Shown here in pieces: positions 6,870-16,383 of a stretch of DNA of 56,127 nucleotides. The notes under the pieces are model-generated. The model was not told where the DNA came from, made no database searches, and worked only from the letters and a program-made list of their open reading frames with translations. Made by a program: the position numbers and the translations under genes. The stretch covers positions 133,082 to 189,208 of the forward strand of contig JAAZXB010000005.1 in the NCBI GenBank assembly GCA_014240375.1, given 5' to 3'. This DNA comes from Planctomycetota bacterium (lineage in GTDB: Bacteria > Planctomycetota > UBA8108 > UBA1146). Position 1 is the stretch's first letter, and each line of letters opens with the position of its first letter.

Positions 6870-9134
6870 ATGTCGGAGCAGGAATCAATCAGGGCTCTAT
6901 ACGAGAGTGCTGCAGAAACTCACGAGAAGGCGAGACAATCTCTGGGTCGGGGTTTGACCCTGGCTGAAAAGATCCTCCTCTCACACATGGGTGAGGGATT
7001 CGCCAGGGTTCCACAAAGAGGTGCCGAGTACTGCGATCTCTATCCCGATCGTGTGGCGATGCAAGATGCCACTGCTCAGATGGCCATCCTGCAGTTCATG
7101 CAAGCAGATCTCGATCGGGTCCAGGTTCCTTCAACGGTTCATTGCGATCACCTGATTCAAGCACGGGTAGAAGCTTCGCAAGATCTGGCTGCAGCGGAGC
7201 AGGTCAATGCAGAAGTCTATCGGTTTCTACGGAGTTCCTCCGAGAAGTATGGGATTGGTTTCTGGAAACCGGGATCTGGGATCATTCACCAGGTGGTACT
7301 GGAGAACTACGCATTTCCAGGTGGTTTGATGATCGGTACCGACAGCCACACGCCGAATGCGGGTGGGCTTGGAATGTTAGCCGTCGGAGTCGGCGGGGCC
7401 GATGCCGTGGATGTGATGGCAGGATTGCCCTGGAATGTGAAGTGGCCCGGAGCGATTGCGGTGAATTTGAAAGGGAAGTTGTCTGGCTGGACGTCCGCAA
7501 AAGACGTCATCCTCAAGGTGGCAGGCGAACTTACCGTGAAAGGTGGCACCGGCGCCATCGTCGAATACATCGGAGAAGGCGCCCGAACCATTTCATGCAC
7601 AGGAAAAGCGACCATCACCAACATGGGAGCGGAGATTGGCGCGACTTGCTCGGTCTTTCCCTTCGACGAGGCGATGGCAGTGTATCTGCAAGCGACCGGT
7701 CGAGGCGATCTGGCACAACTGGCCAGAGACCACGCAGACTTGCTGCGACCCGATCCAGAGGTCGAGGCGGATCCCGCTTCGGCCTACGATCAGGTTCTGG
7801 AGATCGATCTCGATCAACTGGAACCCCATGTGGTCGGTCCACATTCTCCTGATCGTGCACGCCCCATCTCTGAACTGGGAACCGAAGCGAGAAGTGAGGG
7901 TTGGCCTCTCGAGATCAGCGCTGCACTGATCGGTTCCTGCACCAACTCATCCTACGAGGATATGGATCGCGCCGCGGCGATCGCAGATCAGGCCGCAGAA
8001 GTCGGTATTCAAGCCCGAACCAGATTCTTGGTCTCACCCGGCTCGACCCAGGTCTTCCGGACTGTCGAACGAGATGGTCAAGCGGCTTCCTTCGAGAAAC
8101 TGGGGGGTACGGTACTGGCGAACGCATGTGGTCCCTGTATCGGTCAATGGCACAGAGAAGATGTTGAGAAGGGAAGCAGCAATAGCATCGTGAGTTCCTT
8201 CAACCGGAACTTCCCGGGTCGTAATGATGGGAATGCGCAGACCCTGTCTTTCATCGCAAGTCCAGAGATAGTCACTGCATTTGCGATCTCCGGAAGGCTG
8301 GACTTCAATCCACTGGTCGATCCGATCGAGGGTGAAGATGGGGAATCTCGGTTGCTGGCAGTTCCATCGGGAAAGAGTCTCCCACCTGAAGGATTCGTCA
8401 AGGATACGACCGGATTGGTGAATCCTCCGATAGATGGATCGTCCATCGAAATCGACATTGATCCGGCCAGCGAACGGCTTCAACTACTGACTCCATTTGC
8501 CAGTAGGGAAGAAACTGAGTACCAGGAGATGAGGCTTCTGTTCAAGGCCAAGGGGAAATGCACTACCGATCACATCTCGCCTGCAGGGCAGTGGCTTCGC
8601 TTCAGGGGCCATCTTGAAAACATCTCCAGAAACATGTTCTTGGGAGCGATCAACGAGTTTCATGATTCTCCAGGCGTCGGTCATGACGCTACTGCGGATG
8701 GTGCGAGTCGAGTGCTCCACGAAATCGCAGAGAACTACCGAGATTCTGGCAGTTCATGGGTGGTTGTCGGAGATGAAAACTACGGTGAAGGTTCGAGTCG
8801 AGAGCACGCAGCGATGTGCCCCAGGTTCATGGGCTGTGGAGCAGTCATCGTTCGGTCATTTGCCAGGATTCATGAGACCAACTTGAAGAAGCAAGGCGTG
8901 CTCGCACTTCGATTCGTCGACCAGGCTAGTTACAGCCTGGTAAAAGAAGGCGATGTCATCTGCATCGAAGGGCTGGCCCAGTTCGGTCCCGGTAGCGAGT
9001 TTACTGCCGTCTTCCGCCATATAGATGGCTCCGAAGATCGAGTGATTTGCAGTCATACTTTCAGCGAAAGTCAGGTGAATTGGTTCTGGAAGGGTGCGGC
9101 ACTCAACGCTCTCACCAGTTCTGAAGATCGATAG
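6870..9134 (+). CDS. acn: Aconitate hydratase (mitochondrial-type)
   Basis: Enzyme of 754 aa that interconverts citrate and isocitrate in the TCA cycle. The sequence contains the substrate and cluster region MIGTDSHTPNAGGLGMLAVG and the three 4Fe-4S ligands: Cys357 in IGSCTNSS, and Cys420 and Cys423 in ANACGPCIGQW. The C-terminal swivel domain contains GEGSSREHAA and RSFARIHETNLKKQGVL. The length and HMGEGF/RVPQRGAEYCDL features fit the mitochondrial aconitase branch rather than the about 890-aa AcnA or AcnB of proteobacteria. GGGAG precedes the ATG. It appears intact. It is followed by about 100 bp and then a secreted-protein gene in the same direction. Confidence 0.93.
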   Translation: MSEQESIRALYESAAETHEKARQSLGRGLTLAEKILLSHMGEGFARVPQRGAEYCDLYPDRVAMQDATAQMAILQFMQADLDRVQVPSTVHCDHLIQARVEASQDLAAAEQVNAEVYRFLRSSSEKYGIGFWKPGSGIIHQVVLENYAFPGGLMIGTDSHTPNAGGLGMLAVGVGGADAVDVMAGLPWNVKWPGAIAVNLKGKLSGWTSAKDVILKVAGELTVKGGTGAIVEYIGEGARTISCTGKATITNMGAEIGATCSVFPFDEAMAVYLQATGRGDLAQLARDHADLLRPDPEVEADPASAYDQVLEIDLDQLEPHVVGPHSPDRARPISELGTEARSEGWPLEISAALIGSCTNSSYEDMDRAAAIADQAAEVGIQARTRFLVSPGSTQVFRTVERDGQAASFEKLGGTVLANACGPCIGQWHREDVEKGSSNSIVSSFNRNFPGRNDGNAQTLSFIASPEIVTAFAISGRLDFNPLVDPIEGEDGESRLLAVPSGKSLPPEGFVKDTTGLVNPPIDGSSIEIDIDPASERLQLLTPFASREETEYQEMRLLFKAKGKCTTDHISPAGQWLRFRGHLENISRNMFLGAINEFHDSPGVGHDATADGASRVLHEIAENYRDSGSSWVVVGDENYGEGSSREHAAMCPRFMGCGAVIVRSFARIHETNLKKQGVLALRFVDQASYSLVKEGDVICIEGLAQFGPGSEFTAVFRHIDGSEDRVICSHTFSESQVNWFWKGAALNALTSSEDR

Positions 9135-9231
9135 TTCCACCAGTTCTCGCACCGTTCGCCTCGGGTGATATCCTAGAACCTGGGAAAGTTGGGTGGCTTC
9201 TTCTGAGCACCCTGAACGGTGGGAAATTATC

Positions 9232-11055
9232 ATGAAACAGAGTGATAGCATTGCTCGATCTGGACCGGGTCAATATCGATTCGGGCCATCGATCTGTTCG
9301 CTATTCTTGGCCCTGTTGATCTCCACTACCGGAGTCGGACAGGGTGTCGTGCTGACTCTGGACACTCCCGATCTGGTGGTGGCTCCGGGGACCCATTTCG
9401 ATGTTGAACTGCGAATCGAAAATCCGCTTGGACTGCAGATTCAGGGAATCCAGCAGGTAGTGTCGTGGGACTCTTCAGCACTCCAGTTGCTTTCCTTGAC
9501 TCTTCCGCTTCCTGATCAACTTCCAGCTGCTCCTCCAACAGTGGCTCTGGTGTGGAATGCACCTCCACCGGTGGGACCTGGTGGTGATCTCGGCTGCAGT
9601 CAGTGGTGGGATGGACAGGGAGTAGAGGCGTTCAGCTTGGGTATGGTAGTGGATGGATCCTGGACCGAGACCTCGACACCTCTGGCGGTGTTACACATGC
9701 GAGTCAACACCTTTGCGACGAACGGCGACTCTCTACTCTCGGCGCCCGCTCCTGATCTTTCCTGTGGTTGGCTGGGCCCCATCGTCACCGATCCCTCCGG
9801 AGAGATCATCGCAACGACGGCCGCCTCCTTGAATCTGACGGTCAGCGATCTTCAGGGACCGACCACTCTTCAGTGTGCATCTGCCGCAGAGACGGTATAC
9901 CTGACCTGGCAGGAACCGATCGCCCTCGACCTGGTCCAGATCGAGCGCGATGGAATACTGCTGGCAGAGATCGCTGGTGGAACAGGATATTTCGAGGATC
10001 CAGCAATCCCGGTCGGGTCGGTGGTGAATTATCGGGTACGAGGATTCTCATCCACCGTGCCCTCGACTGCATCTACTTGCTCTTTGATCGTCGATGGGTC
10101 GATCTCCAGTCCGCTGGGATTGTCTTGTGTGAACAGTGGCTCGGGGATCTTGATGAGTTGGCAGAATCCTTTGCCCTATCAGTCGATTTTCATCTCCAGA
10201 AATGGTTCTCCTCTGGCTTCCCTTCCCCCAGGGAGTAACAGCTTTCTCGATGACGACCCTGATCTCCTGGGAATCCTCGATTACCAGGTGGTCGGATCGA
10301 TCGGGGGGGAGTCGAGTGATGCGAGTTCTTGTCAGATTGATATTCCGATCCCCAATGGCCAGTTCATCCGAGGGGACTGCACAGCCGATGGAAACCTGGA
10401 CCTGGCAGATCCCGTCACCGCATTGCAATACCTGTTCACTGGAGGATATTTACCGTGTGCATCGGCTGCCGATCATGATGATGATGGGACCCTGGATCTG
10501 AGTGATGGGATCTCGTTACTTTCATACCTCTTCATTCTCGGAGGTCCACCGGCGCCTCCATTTCCGACGGTGGGAGTAGATCCGACTCCCGATGATCTCG
10601 GCTGCGAGGTGTCGTGTACGGTTCCGGCGTGCTTCATCGAGTGGGATGGAGATGAGTGCAGTACTGCGATCTTGGTGGGGCTAGGAGAGACCCCGTTCGA
10701 TACCTCGACCTCGACCACTTCCAACGATCCATACAGTGAGACGGGATGCACAGATACCTTGCTAGGAGCGATGGAGCAGGATATCTGGTTCAGTTTCCTG
10801 GCTCCAGTCGATGGCTTTGCGACCTTTTCTCTCTGCGATCCGATCGGCTTTGATTCGGACCTGGTGGTCTACGAGGGATTTTGTTCCTCGATGGTACAAC
10901 TCGGTTGTAATGGAGATGACAACAGTTGCCTGGACATCTTGCGATCTCGGTTGAGTGGGATTCCGATCAGCCAGGGCGCGAGTTACCTGATCCGTGTCGG
11001 AGGTTGGGACAATCTGGAATTCGGCACGGGAGTTCTTACCATCACCATCGACTGA
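9232..11055 (+). CDS. Secreted cohesin-like/FN3/dockerin-like protein
   Basis: About 607 aa from the ATG at 9232 (GGGA upstream; the frame is open to 9193). The order is: signal peptide (LFLALLISTTGVGQG); an N-terminal beta domain of cohesin-like type (about 35-200, ending LAVLHMRVN); two fibronectin-III-like modules each bounded by cysteines (LQCASAA... and LSCVNSG...); a dockerin-like repeat pair (RGDCTADGNLDLADP and DHDDDGTLDLSD) ending in DDLGCE; and a C-terminal beta-sandwich with DIWFSFLAP and SYLIRVGG, like pre-peptidase C-terminal domains. It is extracellular; adhesion or scaffold function is inferred only. The stop overlaps the convergent phosphopantetheinyl transferase stop by 14 bp. 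Confidence 0.75.
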   Translation: MKQSDSIARSGPGQYRFGPSICSLFLALLISTTGVGQGVVLTLDTPDLVVAPGTHFDVELRIENPLGLQIQGIQQVVSWDSSALQLLSLTLPLPDQLPAAPPTVALVWNAPPPVGPGGDLGCSQWWDGQGVEAFSLGMVVDGSWTETSTPLAVLHMRVNTFATNGDSLLSAPAPDLSCGWLGPIVTDPSGEIIATTAASLNLTVSDLQGPTTLQCASAAETVYLTWQEPIALDLVQIERDGILLAEIAGGTGYFEDPAIPVGSVVNYRVRGFSSTVPSTASTCSLIVDGSISSPLGLSCVNSGSGILMSWQNPLPYQSIFISRNGSPLASLPPGSNSFLDDDPDLLGILDYQVVGSIGGESSDASSCQIDIPIPNGQFIRGDCTADGNLDLADPVTALQYLFTGGYLPCASAADHDDDGTLDLSDGISLLSYLFILGGPPAPPFPTVGVDPTPDDLGCEVSCTVPACFIEWDGDECSTAILVGLGETPFDTSTSTTSNDPYSETGCTDTLLGAMEQDIWFSFLAPVDGFATFSLCDPIGFDSDLVVYEGFCSSMVQLGCNGDDNSCLDILRSRLSGIPISQGASYLIRVGGWDNLEFGTGVLTITID

Positions 11056-11767
11056 GACCGACCTGTTGAGGATCGACATCTACTATTTGATGATCTACAC
11101 CTGCATAGGTGATGGCGAATCGGACCATCGGTGCGCGTTCTCCAGCGATGATGGACCAGATTCCCGGATCATCTCCGTCAACTCTGGAGTCGAGTAGTGC
11201 GCCGCCTCCAGCAGGATCCACCTGACAGTCAAATTCTTGCAATGGAATCGTCAATCCGCCGCCATGCGCCTTCACGAATGATTCCTTCTGGGTCCAGAGA
11301 TGGAAGAAGGAGGTCCGGCGTTGCTGTATCGGGAGCGATTGCCACTGGCTCAACTCCCTTCTACTGAAGCAGCGTGCCGCCAGATCTTCGATGGGAGCAT
11401 CTGTACGGATCCGCTCCAGGTCGACACCGATGCTGTGAGATGTCGCGACCGCAACCATCGCCAGAGATTCGCTGTGCGACAGGTTGAAGACGATCGAATC
11501 GCCATCGAGAGCGGGTTTGCCATGTTCTCCGATGTTGAGTCGTATCGATGGAGCGGGGATACCGAGGTAGTGGGAGAGTATCGATCTCAAGCCTGCTCGG
11601 GCGACAGTGGCACGAAGGCCGATCTCTGGAACGACCCCTCGAGTCTTCATTTGCTTCTCTGAATCGGGCAGTAACTCGACCAGTTGATCGATTTTCTCCG
11701 AGGATTCATCGAGACGGAAGCACCACACCTCGATGCTTTGGTCCTCTGGTGTGACTTGCAGATTCAT
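11042..11767 (-). CDS. Sfp-type 4'-phosphopantetheinyl transferase (PfaE-like)
   Basis: 241 aa from the ATG at 11767, which forms an ATGA overlap with the oleD stop (an extended frame to 11845 is unlikely). It transfers phosphopantetheine from CoA to the serine of carrier proteins. Motifs in order: GEHGKPAL, FNLSHSESLAMVAVA, IGVDLERI (Mg-binding D and E) and FHLWTQKESFVKAHGGGL (WxxKEAxxK-like), the Sfp/PfaE-type set. As the last gene of the pfa-ole operon it is the obvious activator of the three ACP domains of the PfaA-like protein. The 3' end overlaps the convergent secreted-protein gene by 14 bp. Confidence 0.9.
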   Translation of the reverse strand: MNLQVTPEDQSIEVWCFRLDESSEKIDQLVELLPDSEKQMKTRGVVPEIGLRATVARAGLRSILSHYLGIPAPSIRLNIGEHGKPALDGDSIVFNLSHSESLAMVAVATSHSIGVDLERIRTDAPIEDLAARCFSRRELSQWQSLPIQQRRTSFFHLWTQKESFVKAHGGGLTIPLQEFDCQVDPAGGGALLDSRVDGDDPGIWSIIAGERAPMVRFAITYAGVDHQIVDVDPQQVGLSRW

Positions 11768-12768
11768 CGGGTCAGTTCTGCCGTTGGCCGGAGGCTTCTG
11801 GCCAGTCGCTGAAGTCCCTCTTCGGTGGAGATCTTTGGCTCCCAACCCAGGTCATTTCTTGCAGCAGACAGATCGAACCAGTGACTGGTCGAGAGTTGCT
11901 GGGCGGTGAAGCGAGTCAATGCAGGCTCCCCTGTGACTCCTGGAATTCGATGGAGCCATTCCAGAAGGGTGGCCAACCACCAGGCCATCCGAGGAGAGAC
12001 ATCCGGTTTGACCACTTCAAGTTGCGCTGCTTCAAGAATTCCAGCAATCAATAGGTGCAATTCGATCGGTTCTCCGTTGGCGATGAAATAGCAACGTCCA
12101 CAACAGGGAGATCCTGCCTTCAACGCCGAAAGTGCTGCGATGTGGGCATCGATCACATTGTCGATGTAGGTCGCATCGATGAGCGTTCCGGGAGCATCGA
12201 TCAGGCGAAGGCGTCCCTTTCGCGCTCTTTCGAGGATACGAGGGATGAGATGACGATCTCCTGGCCCCCATACCAGGTGAGGACGGAGGGCGAGAGTCGA
12301 TAGATTCTCATCATTGGCTCCAAGTACCGATTTCTCTGCGATCGCCTTGGTTCTCGGATAGTGAGCCAGGTACTTGTCAGGATAGGGAACTTGCTCGTCA
12401 ATCCCCTCCTGGTGGTCGCCACAGAAGACCACGCTCGGGGATGATGTGAAAATCAACCGAGGTACCTGATGGTGTTGGCAAGCGTCGATGACGTTCTTGG
12501 TTCCCTTCACGTTGCAATCCTCGAAGTTACGCGCCGGGCCCCAGACTGAAGCGAGTGCTGCGACATGAAACACCACCTGGCAGCCGGTGACCGCCAGTCT
12601 CACCGCTTCAAGGTCGGCAAGGTCGCCTCGGATGGTCGCGATTCCATCACCTTCCAGTTGTGGGTAATGCCCCCTCTGAAAGGTCACGACCTGGTGCCCC
12701 AATTCGTTCAGGCGTCGGCTCAACTCTCCACCGATGAAGCCACCGGCGCCGGTCACCAGGATTTTCAT
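11764..12768 (-). CDS. oleD: OleD, 2-alkyl-3-oxoalkanoate reductase
   Basis: Short-chain dehydrogenase/epimerase-type protein of 334 aa. The NAD(P)-binding start is ILVTGAGGFIGGELSRR (GxxGxxG), and the catalytic pair is YPRTK (YxxxK) after TSSPSVVF. It also has ALRPHLVWGPGDRHLIP and DATYIDNVIDAH, typical of the 3-beta-HSD/OleD branch. In the head-to-head olefin pathway OleD reduces the OleA product, a beta-keto acid, to the beta-hydroxy acid. The assignment rests on its position between oleC and the PPTase gene in a complete oleABCD set. The ATG overlaps the oleC stop (ATGA, 12765-12768). Confidence 0.88.
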   Translation of the reverse strand: MKILVTGAGGFIGGELSRRLNELGHQVVTFQRGHYPQLEGDGIATIRGDLADLEAVRLAVTGCQVVFHVAALASVWGPARNFEDCNVKGTKNVIDACQHHQVPRLIFTSSPSVVFCGDHQEGIDEQVPYPDKYLAHYPRTKAIAEKSVLGANDENLSTLALRPHLVWGPGDRHLIPRILERARKGRLRLIDAPGTLIDATYIDNVIDAHIAALSALKAGSPCCGRCYFIANGEPIELHLLIAGILEAAQLEVVKPDVSPRMAWWLATLLEWLHRIPGVTGEPALTRFTAQQLSTSHWFDLSAARNDLGWEPKISTEEGLQRLARSLRPTAELTR

Positions 12769-14411
12769 CGCAGGCTCCTCGCAGCGGTTTGGCTCAGTGA
12801 TTCACGGTCGATCTTGGCGTTGTGGCGGATGTCGACCGGGAATCGACCGGGAAAGATGAAACGCTCGATCTGATCGGCACCAGACACTGCAGAACCGATC
12901 AGTTTTAACTCCTCGATCAGCGATGGCGGTACCGGGCTTGAGGTCTCTAGCAACTCGACGCAGAGGATCGGGATCTGCTGGCCTGTAGGACCGCATCCGA
13001 CCAACGCAGTGCGGAAAACTGCTGGATGAAGATCAAAAACGCGTTCGATGGCGACGGTGTGAAGGTCACCGGTGGCGGCCGTGACCATCTGGCCCCGTCG
13101 ACCTCGAAACCAGATCCTGCCGCAATCATCCCAGGCACCCAGGTCCCCTGTACGGTGCCACAGTGCTCCTTGACGATCGATGTACTTGTGACCCTGATCC
13201 GACTCCACGTCATCGAAGTAGCTTCTGGTCACCACTGCGCCACTGGCCCAGATCTCACCGGCCGCTTCTGGCGGAAGTACAGCATCTTGCTGCGGTTTTC
13301 GGTCGATGGTGGAGATGCGGATCTGGATTCCCTCGACCGGGCAACCGAGGCAGATCCCTTTCCCCTGAAGAGTTTCGGTCCGGGTTTCGAGAAACTCTCG
13401 GTGATCGATGCAGCAGAGTGGCATCGCTTCGGTGGCACCATAGGGCGTCTCTATCCGCGCCTTGGGTGACAGAGCTTCGGCCAGTGACTCGATTTCATCG
13501 TGTCGAGCGGGAGCGCCGGCGCTGATGATCCGACGCAATCCTGGTGCTTGTCTCTGGTGATCCCTCAGGTAGCGAGCCAGGTTGCCCAGTAATGCCGGTG
13601 AGGCGAATAGACTGGTGATCTTGAAGCGTTCCATCAGTTCGAGCAGGTGGCCGGGGTCGGCGTCTGCAGGTCGGGTGAAATCGATGCTGGGAATGATCGA
13701 AGTCATTCCCAATGCCACACCGAACAGGCCGAAGAGTGGAAAGGTGGGAAGATCCACTTCACCCGCCTCGATCCGATGCAGGTGGCCAATCCAGTCGATC
13801 TGATTCTCGATCAGCGAGTGATGGGAGACGGCTCCTTTGGCCGGGCCAGTACTCCCTGAGGTGAAGAGGATGGCCGCAGTTTCCGAAGCGTCGAGAACCG
13901 GTTCATCAAAGGGGATGGCATGATCGACCCGTCTTCGAAGATCTTCCAGTCGGTCGGTAAAGGGTGGAATCCACCCTCGACCCACCGAGATCCTGTGCTG
14001 GATCGTGGCTCTGGACCAGCCCAGGAGAGCTCGTCCACGATGAGCGCGAGGGATTCCGATGAATGCCTGAGGAGCGGCCCGAGCGATACAACGTCCCAGG
14101 CCGGAAATCCCCATACCCGGGTCGACCATCACGATCGGCGCGCCGATTCGCAGGAGAGCAAAGGTACAGGCCAGAAATTCACGGCCAGGAGGAACCATCA
14201 GAACCGTGTTCATTCCACGTTCGATGCCCTGACGGGCGAGTGCATGGCAGGTTCGATCGACCAGTTGGTCGAGTTCCCGAAAGGTCCGATGTTGCCAACT
14301 TTGACCGGCCATTTCCCACACGGCGACCTGGTCTGGACGATCTTTGGCCTGCTGTCGCAAGCGATGGGCAACACCCGCAGTGGGCGAGCGTGTGGGAGTG
14401 AGGGTACTCAT
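12765..14411 (-). CDS. oleC: OleC, beta-lactone synthetase (AMP-ligase superfamily)
   Basis: ANL-superfamily enzyme of about 548 aa from the ATG at 14411, which overlaps the oleB stop (ATGA); the frame is open further upstream to 14504 but without supporting evidence. Motifs: ILFTSGSTGPAKGAV (AMP-binding P-loop), PYGATEAMP, RTGDLGAWDDCGRIWFRGR (hinge) and a C-terminal IRHNAKIDRESL with the expected lysine. OleC adenylates the beta-hydroxy acid made by OleD and closes it to a cis-beta-lactone. The protein is separate from OleB, unlike the OleBC fusions of some actinobacteria. It appears intact. Confidence 0.9.
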   Translation of the reverse strand: MSTLTPTRSPTAGVAHRLRQQAKDRPDQVAVWEMAGQSWQHRTFRELDQLVDRTCHALARQGIERGMNTVLMVPPGREFLACTFALLRIGAPIVMVDPGMGISGLGRCIARAAPQAFIGIPRAHRGRALLGWSRATIQHRISVGRGWIPPFTDRLEDLRRRVDHAIPFDEPVLDASETAAILFTSGSTGPAKGAVSHHSLIENQIDWIGHLHRIEAGEVDLPTFPLFGLFGVALGMTSIIPSIDFTRPADADPGHLLELMERFKITSLFASPALLGNLARYLRDHQRQAPGLRRIISAGAPARHDEIESLAEALSPKARIETPYGATEAMPLCCIDHREFLETRTETLQGKGICLGCPVEGIQIRISTIDRKPQQDAVLPPEAAGEIWASGAVVTRSYFDDVESDQGHKYIDRQGALWHRTGDLGAWDDCGRIWFRGRRGQMVTAATGDLHTVAIERVFDLHPAVFRTALVGCGPTGQQIPILCVELLETSSPVPPSLIEELKLIGSAVSGADQIERFIFPGRFPVDIRHNAKIDRESLSQTAARSLR

Positions 14412-15316
14412 ACACACTCCAGTTTTCGCGCGACAGACTCGCGGAACGATTGAATCGCCGGGATCACTCGCTCGGGGGCATCGTCGAGAAGAAGATGACT
14501 GCAATCATCCCATCGGTGATGTTCTGCGGATGGAAAACGGCGCAGCCATTCAGCCAGGAAACCATCATCAAATACCGGATCCTTCGATCCCCAGAGCAAC
14601 AGCAATGGATGATCGGATAGGGCCGATAGACCTGATTCGACCCGTGCCAGGGTATCCCATGAGGGATCGGAAGGGTCGACAGGGATATCCTCGACAAAGC
14701 GATGGACCGCCAGTCTGCTCCTGTAATCACTGTAGGGCGCGCGGTAGCCGGCTCGCTCTGCCCGCGACAGTCGTCGTCTGCGAGTGCCGATGGCCAGGGT
14801 GCCGAGGACGAATGCATCGAGCCGGCGAACCAGAAACTCACCGATCGGACCTCGCGCGGGCCGGATGATCCAGGGGAAGTCCATTCCCTCGGGAAGCGGG
14901 AATGCGGCGGTATTCATCGCCACCAGTGAAGAGAATCTCTGCGGTTTTCGACCCGCGACACCAAAACCGATGGCGCCTCCCCAGTCATGAGCGACCAGAG
15001 TTGCTCCGGAATGGATGTCGAGGTGATCGAGTAATCCCTCCAGATCATCGATGCGATTGGCGAGCCTGTAACTGTAGTCCGTTTCAGCGGGTTTGTCCGA
15101 GAACCCACAACCGATGTGATCGACTGCGATGACTCGATGAGACATTGAGAGTTGAGAGATCAAGCGTCTGTAGTAGAAGGACCAGGTCGGGTTCCCGTGG
15201 ACACAGATGATGGGATCACCCTGACCCTCATCTACATAATGCATTCGAACTCCGCAACCACGATCGAAATAGTGGTTCCGGAAGGGGAATTCCTCATCGA
15301 CAAATAGACGATTCAT
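14408..15316 (-). CDS. oleB: OleB, beta-lactone decarboxylase (alpha/beta hydrolase)
   Basis: 302 aa from the ATG at 15316, which overlaps the oleA stop (ATGA). Alpha/beta-hydrolase of the haloalkane-dehalogenase-like branch: the oxyanion region is ICVHGNPTWSFYYRRLI, the nucleophile elbow is VAHDWGGAIG with an aspartate nucleophile, the acid is in WGSKDPVFDD, and the His is in DDCSHLLLDDAPERV. OleB removes CO2 from the beta-lactone formed by OleC to give the internal cis-olefin. The Asp nucleophile together with the HGNPTWS signature and the neighbours makes OleB much more likely than a dehalogenase or esterase. Confidence 0.9.
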   Translation of the reverse strand: MNRLFVDEEFPFRNHYFDRGCGVRMHYVDEGQGDPIICVHGNPTWSFYYRRLISQLSMSHRVIAVDHIGCGFSDKPAETDYSYRLANRIDDLEGLLDHLDIHSGATLVAHDWGGAIGFGVAGRKPQRFSSLVAMNTAAFPLPEGMDFPWIIRPARGPIGEFLVRRLDAFVLGTLAIGTRRRRLSRAERAGYRAPYSDYRSRLAVHRFVEDIPVDPSDPSWDTLARVESGLSALSDHPLLLLWGSKDPVFDDGFLAEWLRRFPSAEHHRWDDCSHLLLDDAPERVIPAIQSFRESVARKLECV

Positions 15317-16383
15317 CGCCACTCCCATCCGATCATTCGACACACCAGACCACTCCCGATCCCAAGAAATGTGACCTTGTTTCCGGCCTCGAGGATGCCC
15401 CTCTCAGCAGCGATCGCAGCAGTCATCGGGATCGATACCGTACCCATGTTGCCGAGAAAAGGGTAAGTGATGAAATCGTTTTGTTCAGAGAGTCCCAGTG
15501 AGGGAAGAATTTGATGTCGATGAGCAGAGCCGACCTGGTGGCAGATGGTGCGGTCGACATCGGTGGGAGACCACTGCATCTGCTCGAGGAATCGTCTCCA
15601 GGTGCGATTTCCCAGTTCGACGCCGTGCTGGAGCACTCCGATCGAGTCCGTTTCCATGAATTCGATCCGGGCTGCTGGATCATCCCGCTCTGGATCGACC
15701 TCGACGCCCCAACGACATAGTGGATACCAGCGAGGATCGGTTCCATGAGCGGTTCCCAGAAGCAGCGGACCCGTGGTGGAGATCCTCGATGAAACCAGCA
15801 ACATCGCTGCGGCCCCTGAGCCGCCAGTCAATGTCGCCAGGGTCGAGATGAAGTGATCCATCTTGGGGGTGTGAATCAACTTTTGCTGAGCGATTTCGAC
15901 GATCTCACGAGCACTTTCGCAGCAAACGACCAGCGCCGCATCGATCCGACCGAGGCGAATTGCATCGGAGGCGAGGACGATTCCATCCATGGAGCCCAGG
16001 CAGGCATTGGAGATGTCGTGTATCTCGACATCCATGGGGAGTTCCAGTTTCGCTGCCACCGCACAGCCGGTCGCCGGCTCGTAAGACTCGCGGCACACTC
16101 CGGTGTAAGATAACCGGTCGATCTGATCGCCCGTCATGTTGGCCTGGTCGAGAGCATGTTGGCATGCTCTGGCAGACATCTCGGAGATACTGGTCTTCTT
16201 CGGCCACCAGCGTCGCTCAGCGACACCAGTCAGCTGTTCCAGCTGTCCCGGTGCGATGCCCATGGTTTGCCAGGCAGGGGCGAGCGTCTCCTCGATGGCA
16301 GCACTGGTGACCACTTCGGGGGCCATCTCGATGCCGATCGAAGCGAGGTGGACCTGGTGGAGTGGAGTCGATGGTCGATTCAT
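15313..16383 (-). CDS. oleA: OleA, thiolase-fold acyl condensing enzyme
   Basis: 356-aa FabH-like thiolase superfamily protein. It has the catalytic Cys128 in ISNACLGSMDG, His282 in CHQVGSAH, Asn312 in FLGNMGTVSIP, and the OleA-type glutamate segment GVCRESYEPATG (about 95-106) that distinguishes head-to-head condensing OleA from ordinary KAS III. OleA joins two activated fatty acyl chains into a 2-alkyl-3-oxo acid, the committed step to long-chain olefins. It starts by ATGA overlap with the stop of the pfaC-like gene, directly linking a polyunsaturated acyl synthase to head-to-head condensation. All catalytic residues are present. Confidence 0.92.
   Translation of the reverse strand: MNRPSTPLHQVHLASIGIEMAPEVVTSAAIEETLAPAWQTMGIAPGQLEQLTGVAERRWWPKKTSISEMSARACQHALDQANMTGDQIDRLSYTGVCRESYEPATGCAVAAKLELPMDVEIHDISNACLGSMDGIVLASDAIRLGRIDAALVVCCESAREIVEIAQQKLIHTPKMDHFISTLATLTGGSGAAAMLLVSSRISTTGPLLLGTAHGTDPRWYPLCRWGVEVDPERDDPAARIEFMETDSIGVLQHGVELGNRTWRRFLEQMQWSPTDVDRTICHQVGSAHRHQILPSLGLSEQNDFITYPFLGNMGTVSIPMTAAIAAERGILEAGNKVTFLGIGSGLVCRMIGWEWR

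Noticed and set aside
14408..15316. Haloalkane dehalogenase
   Set aside because: The Asp nucleophile and fold are shared, but the position between oleA and oleC makes OleB far more likely.
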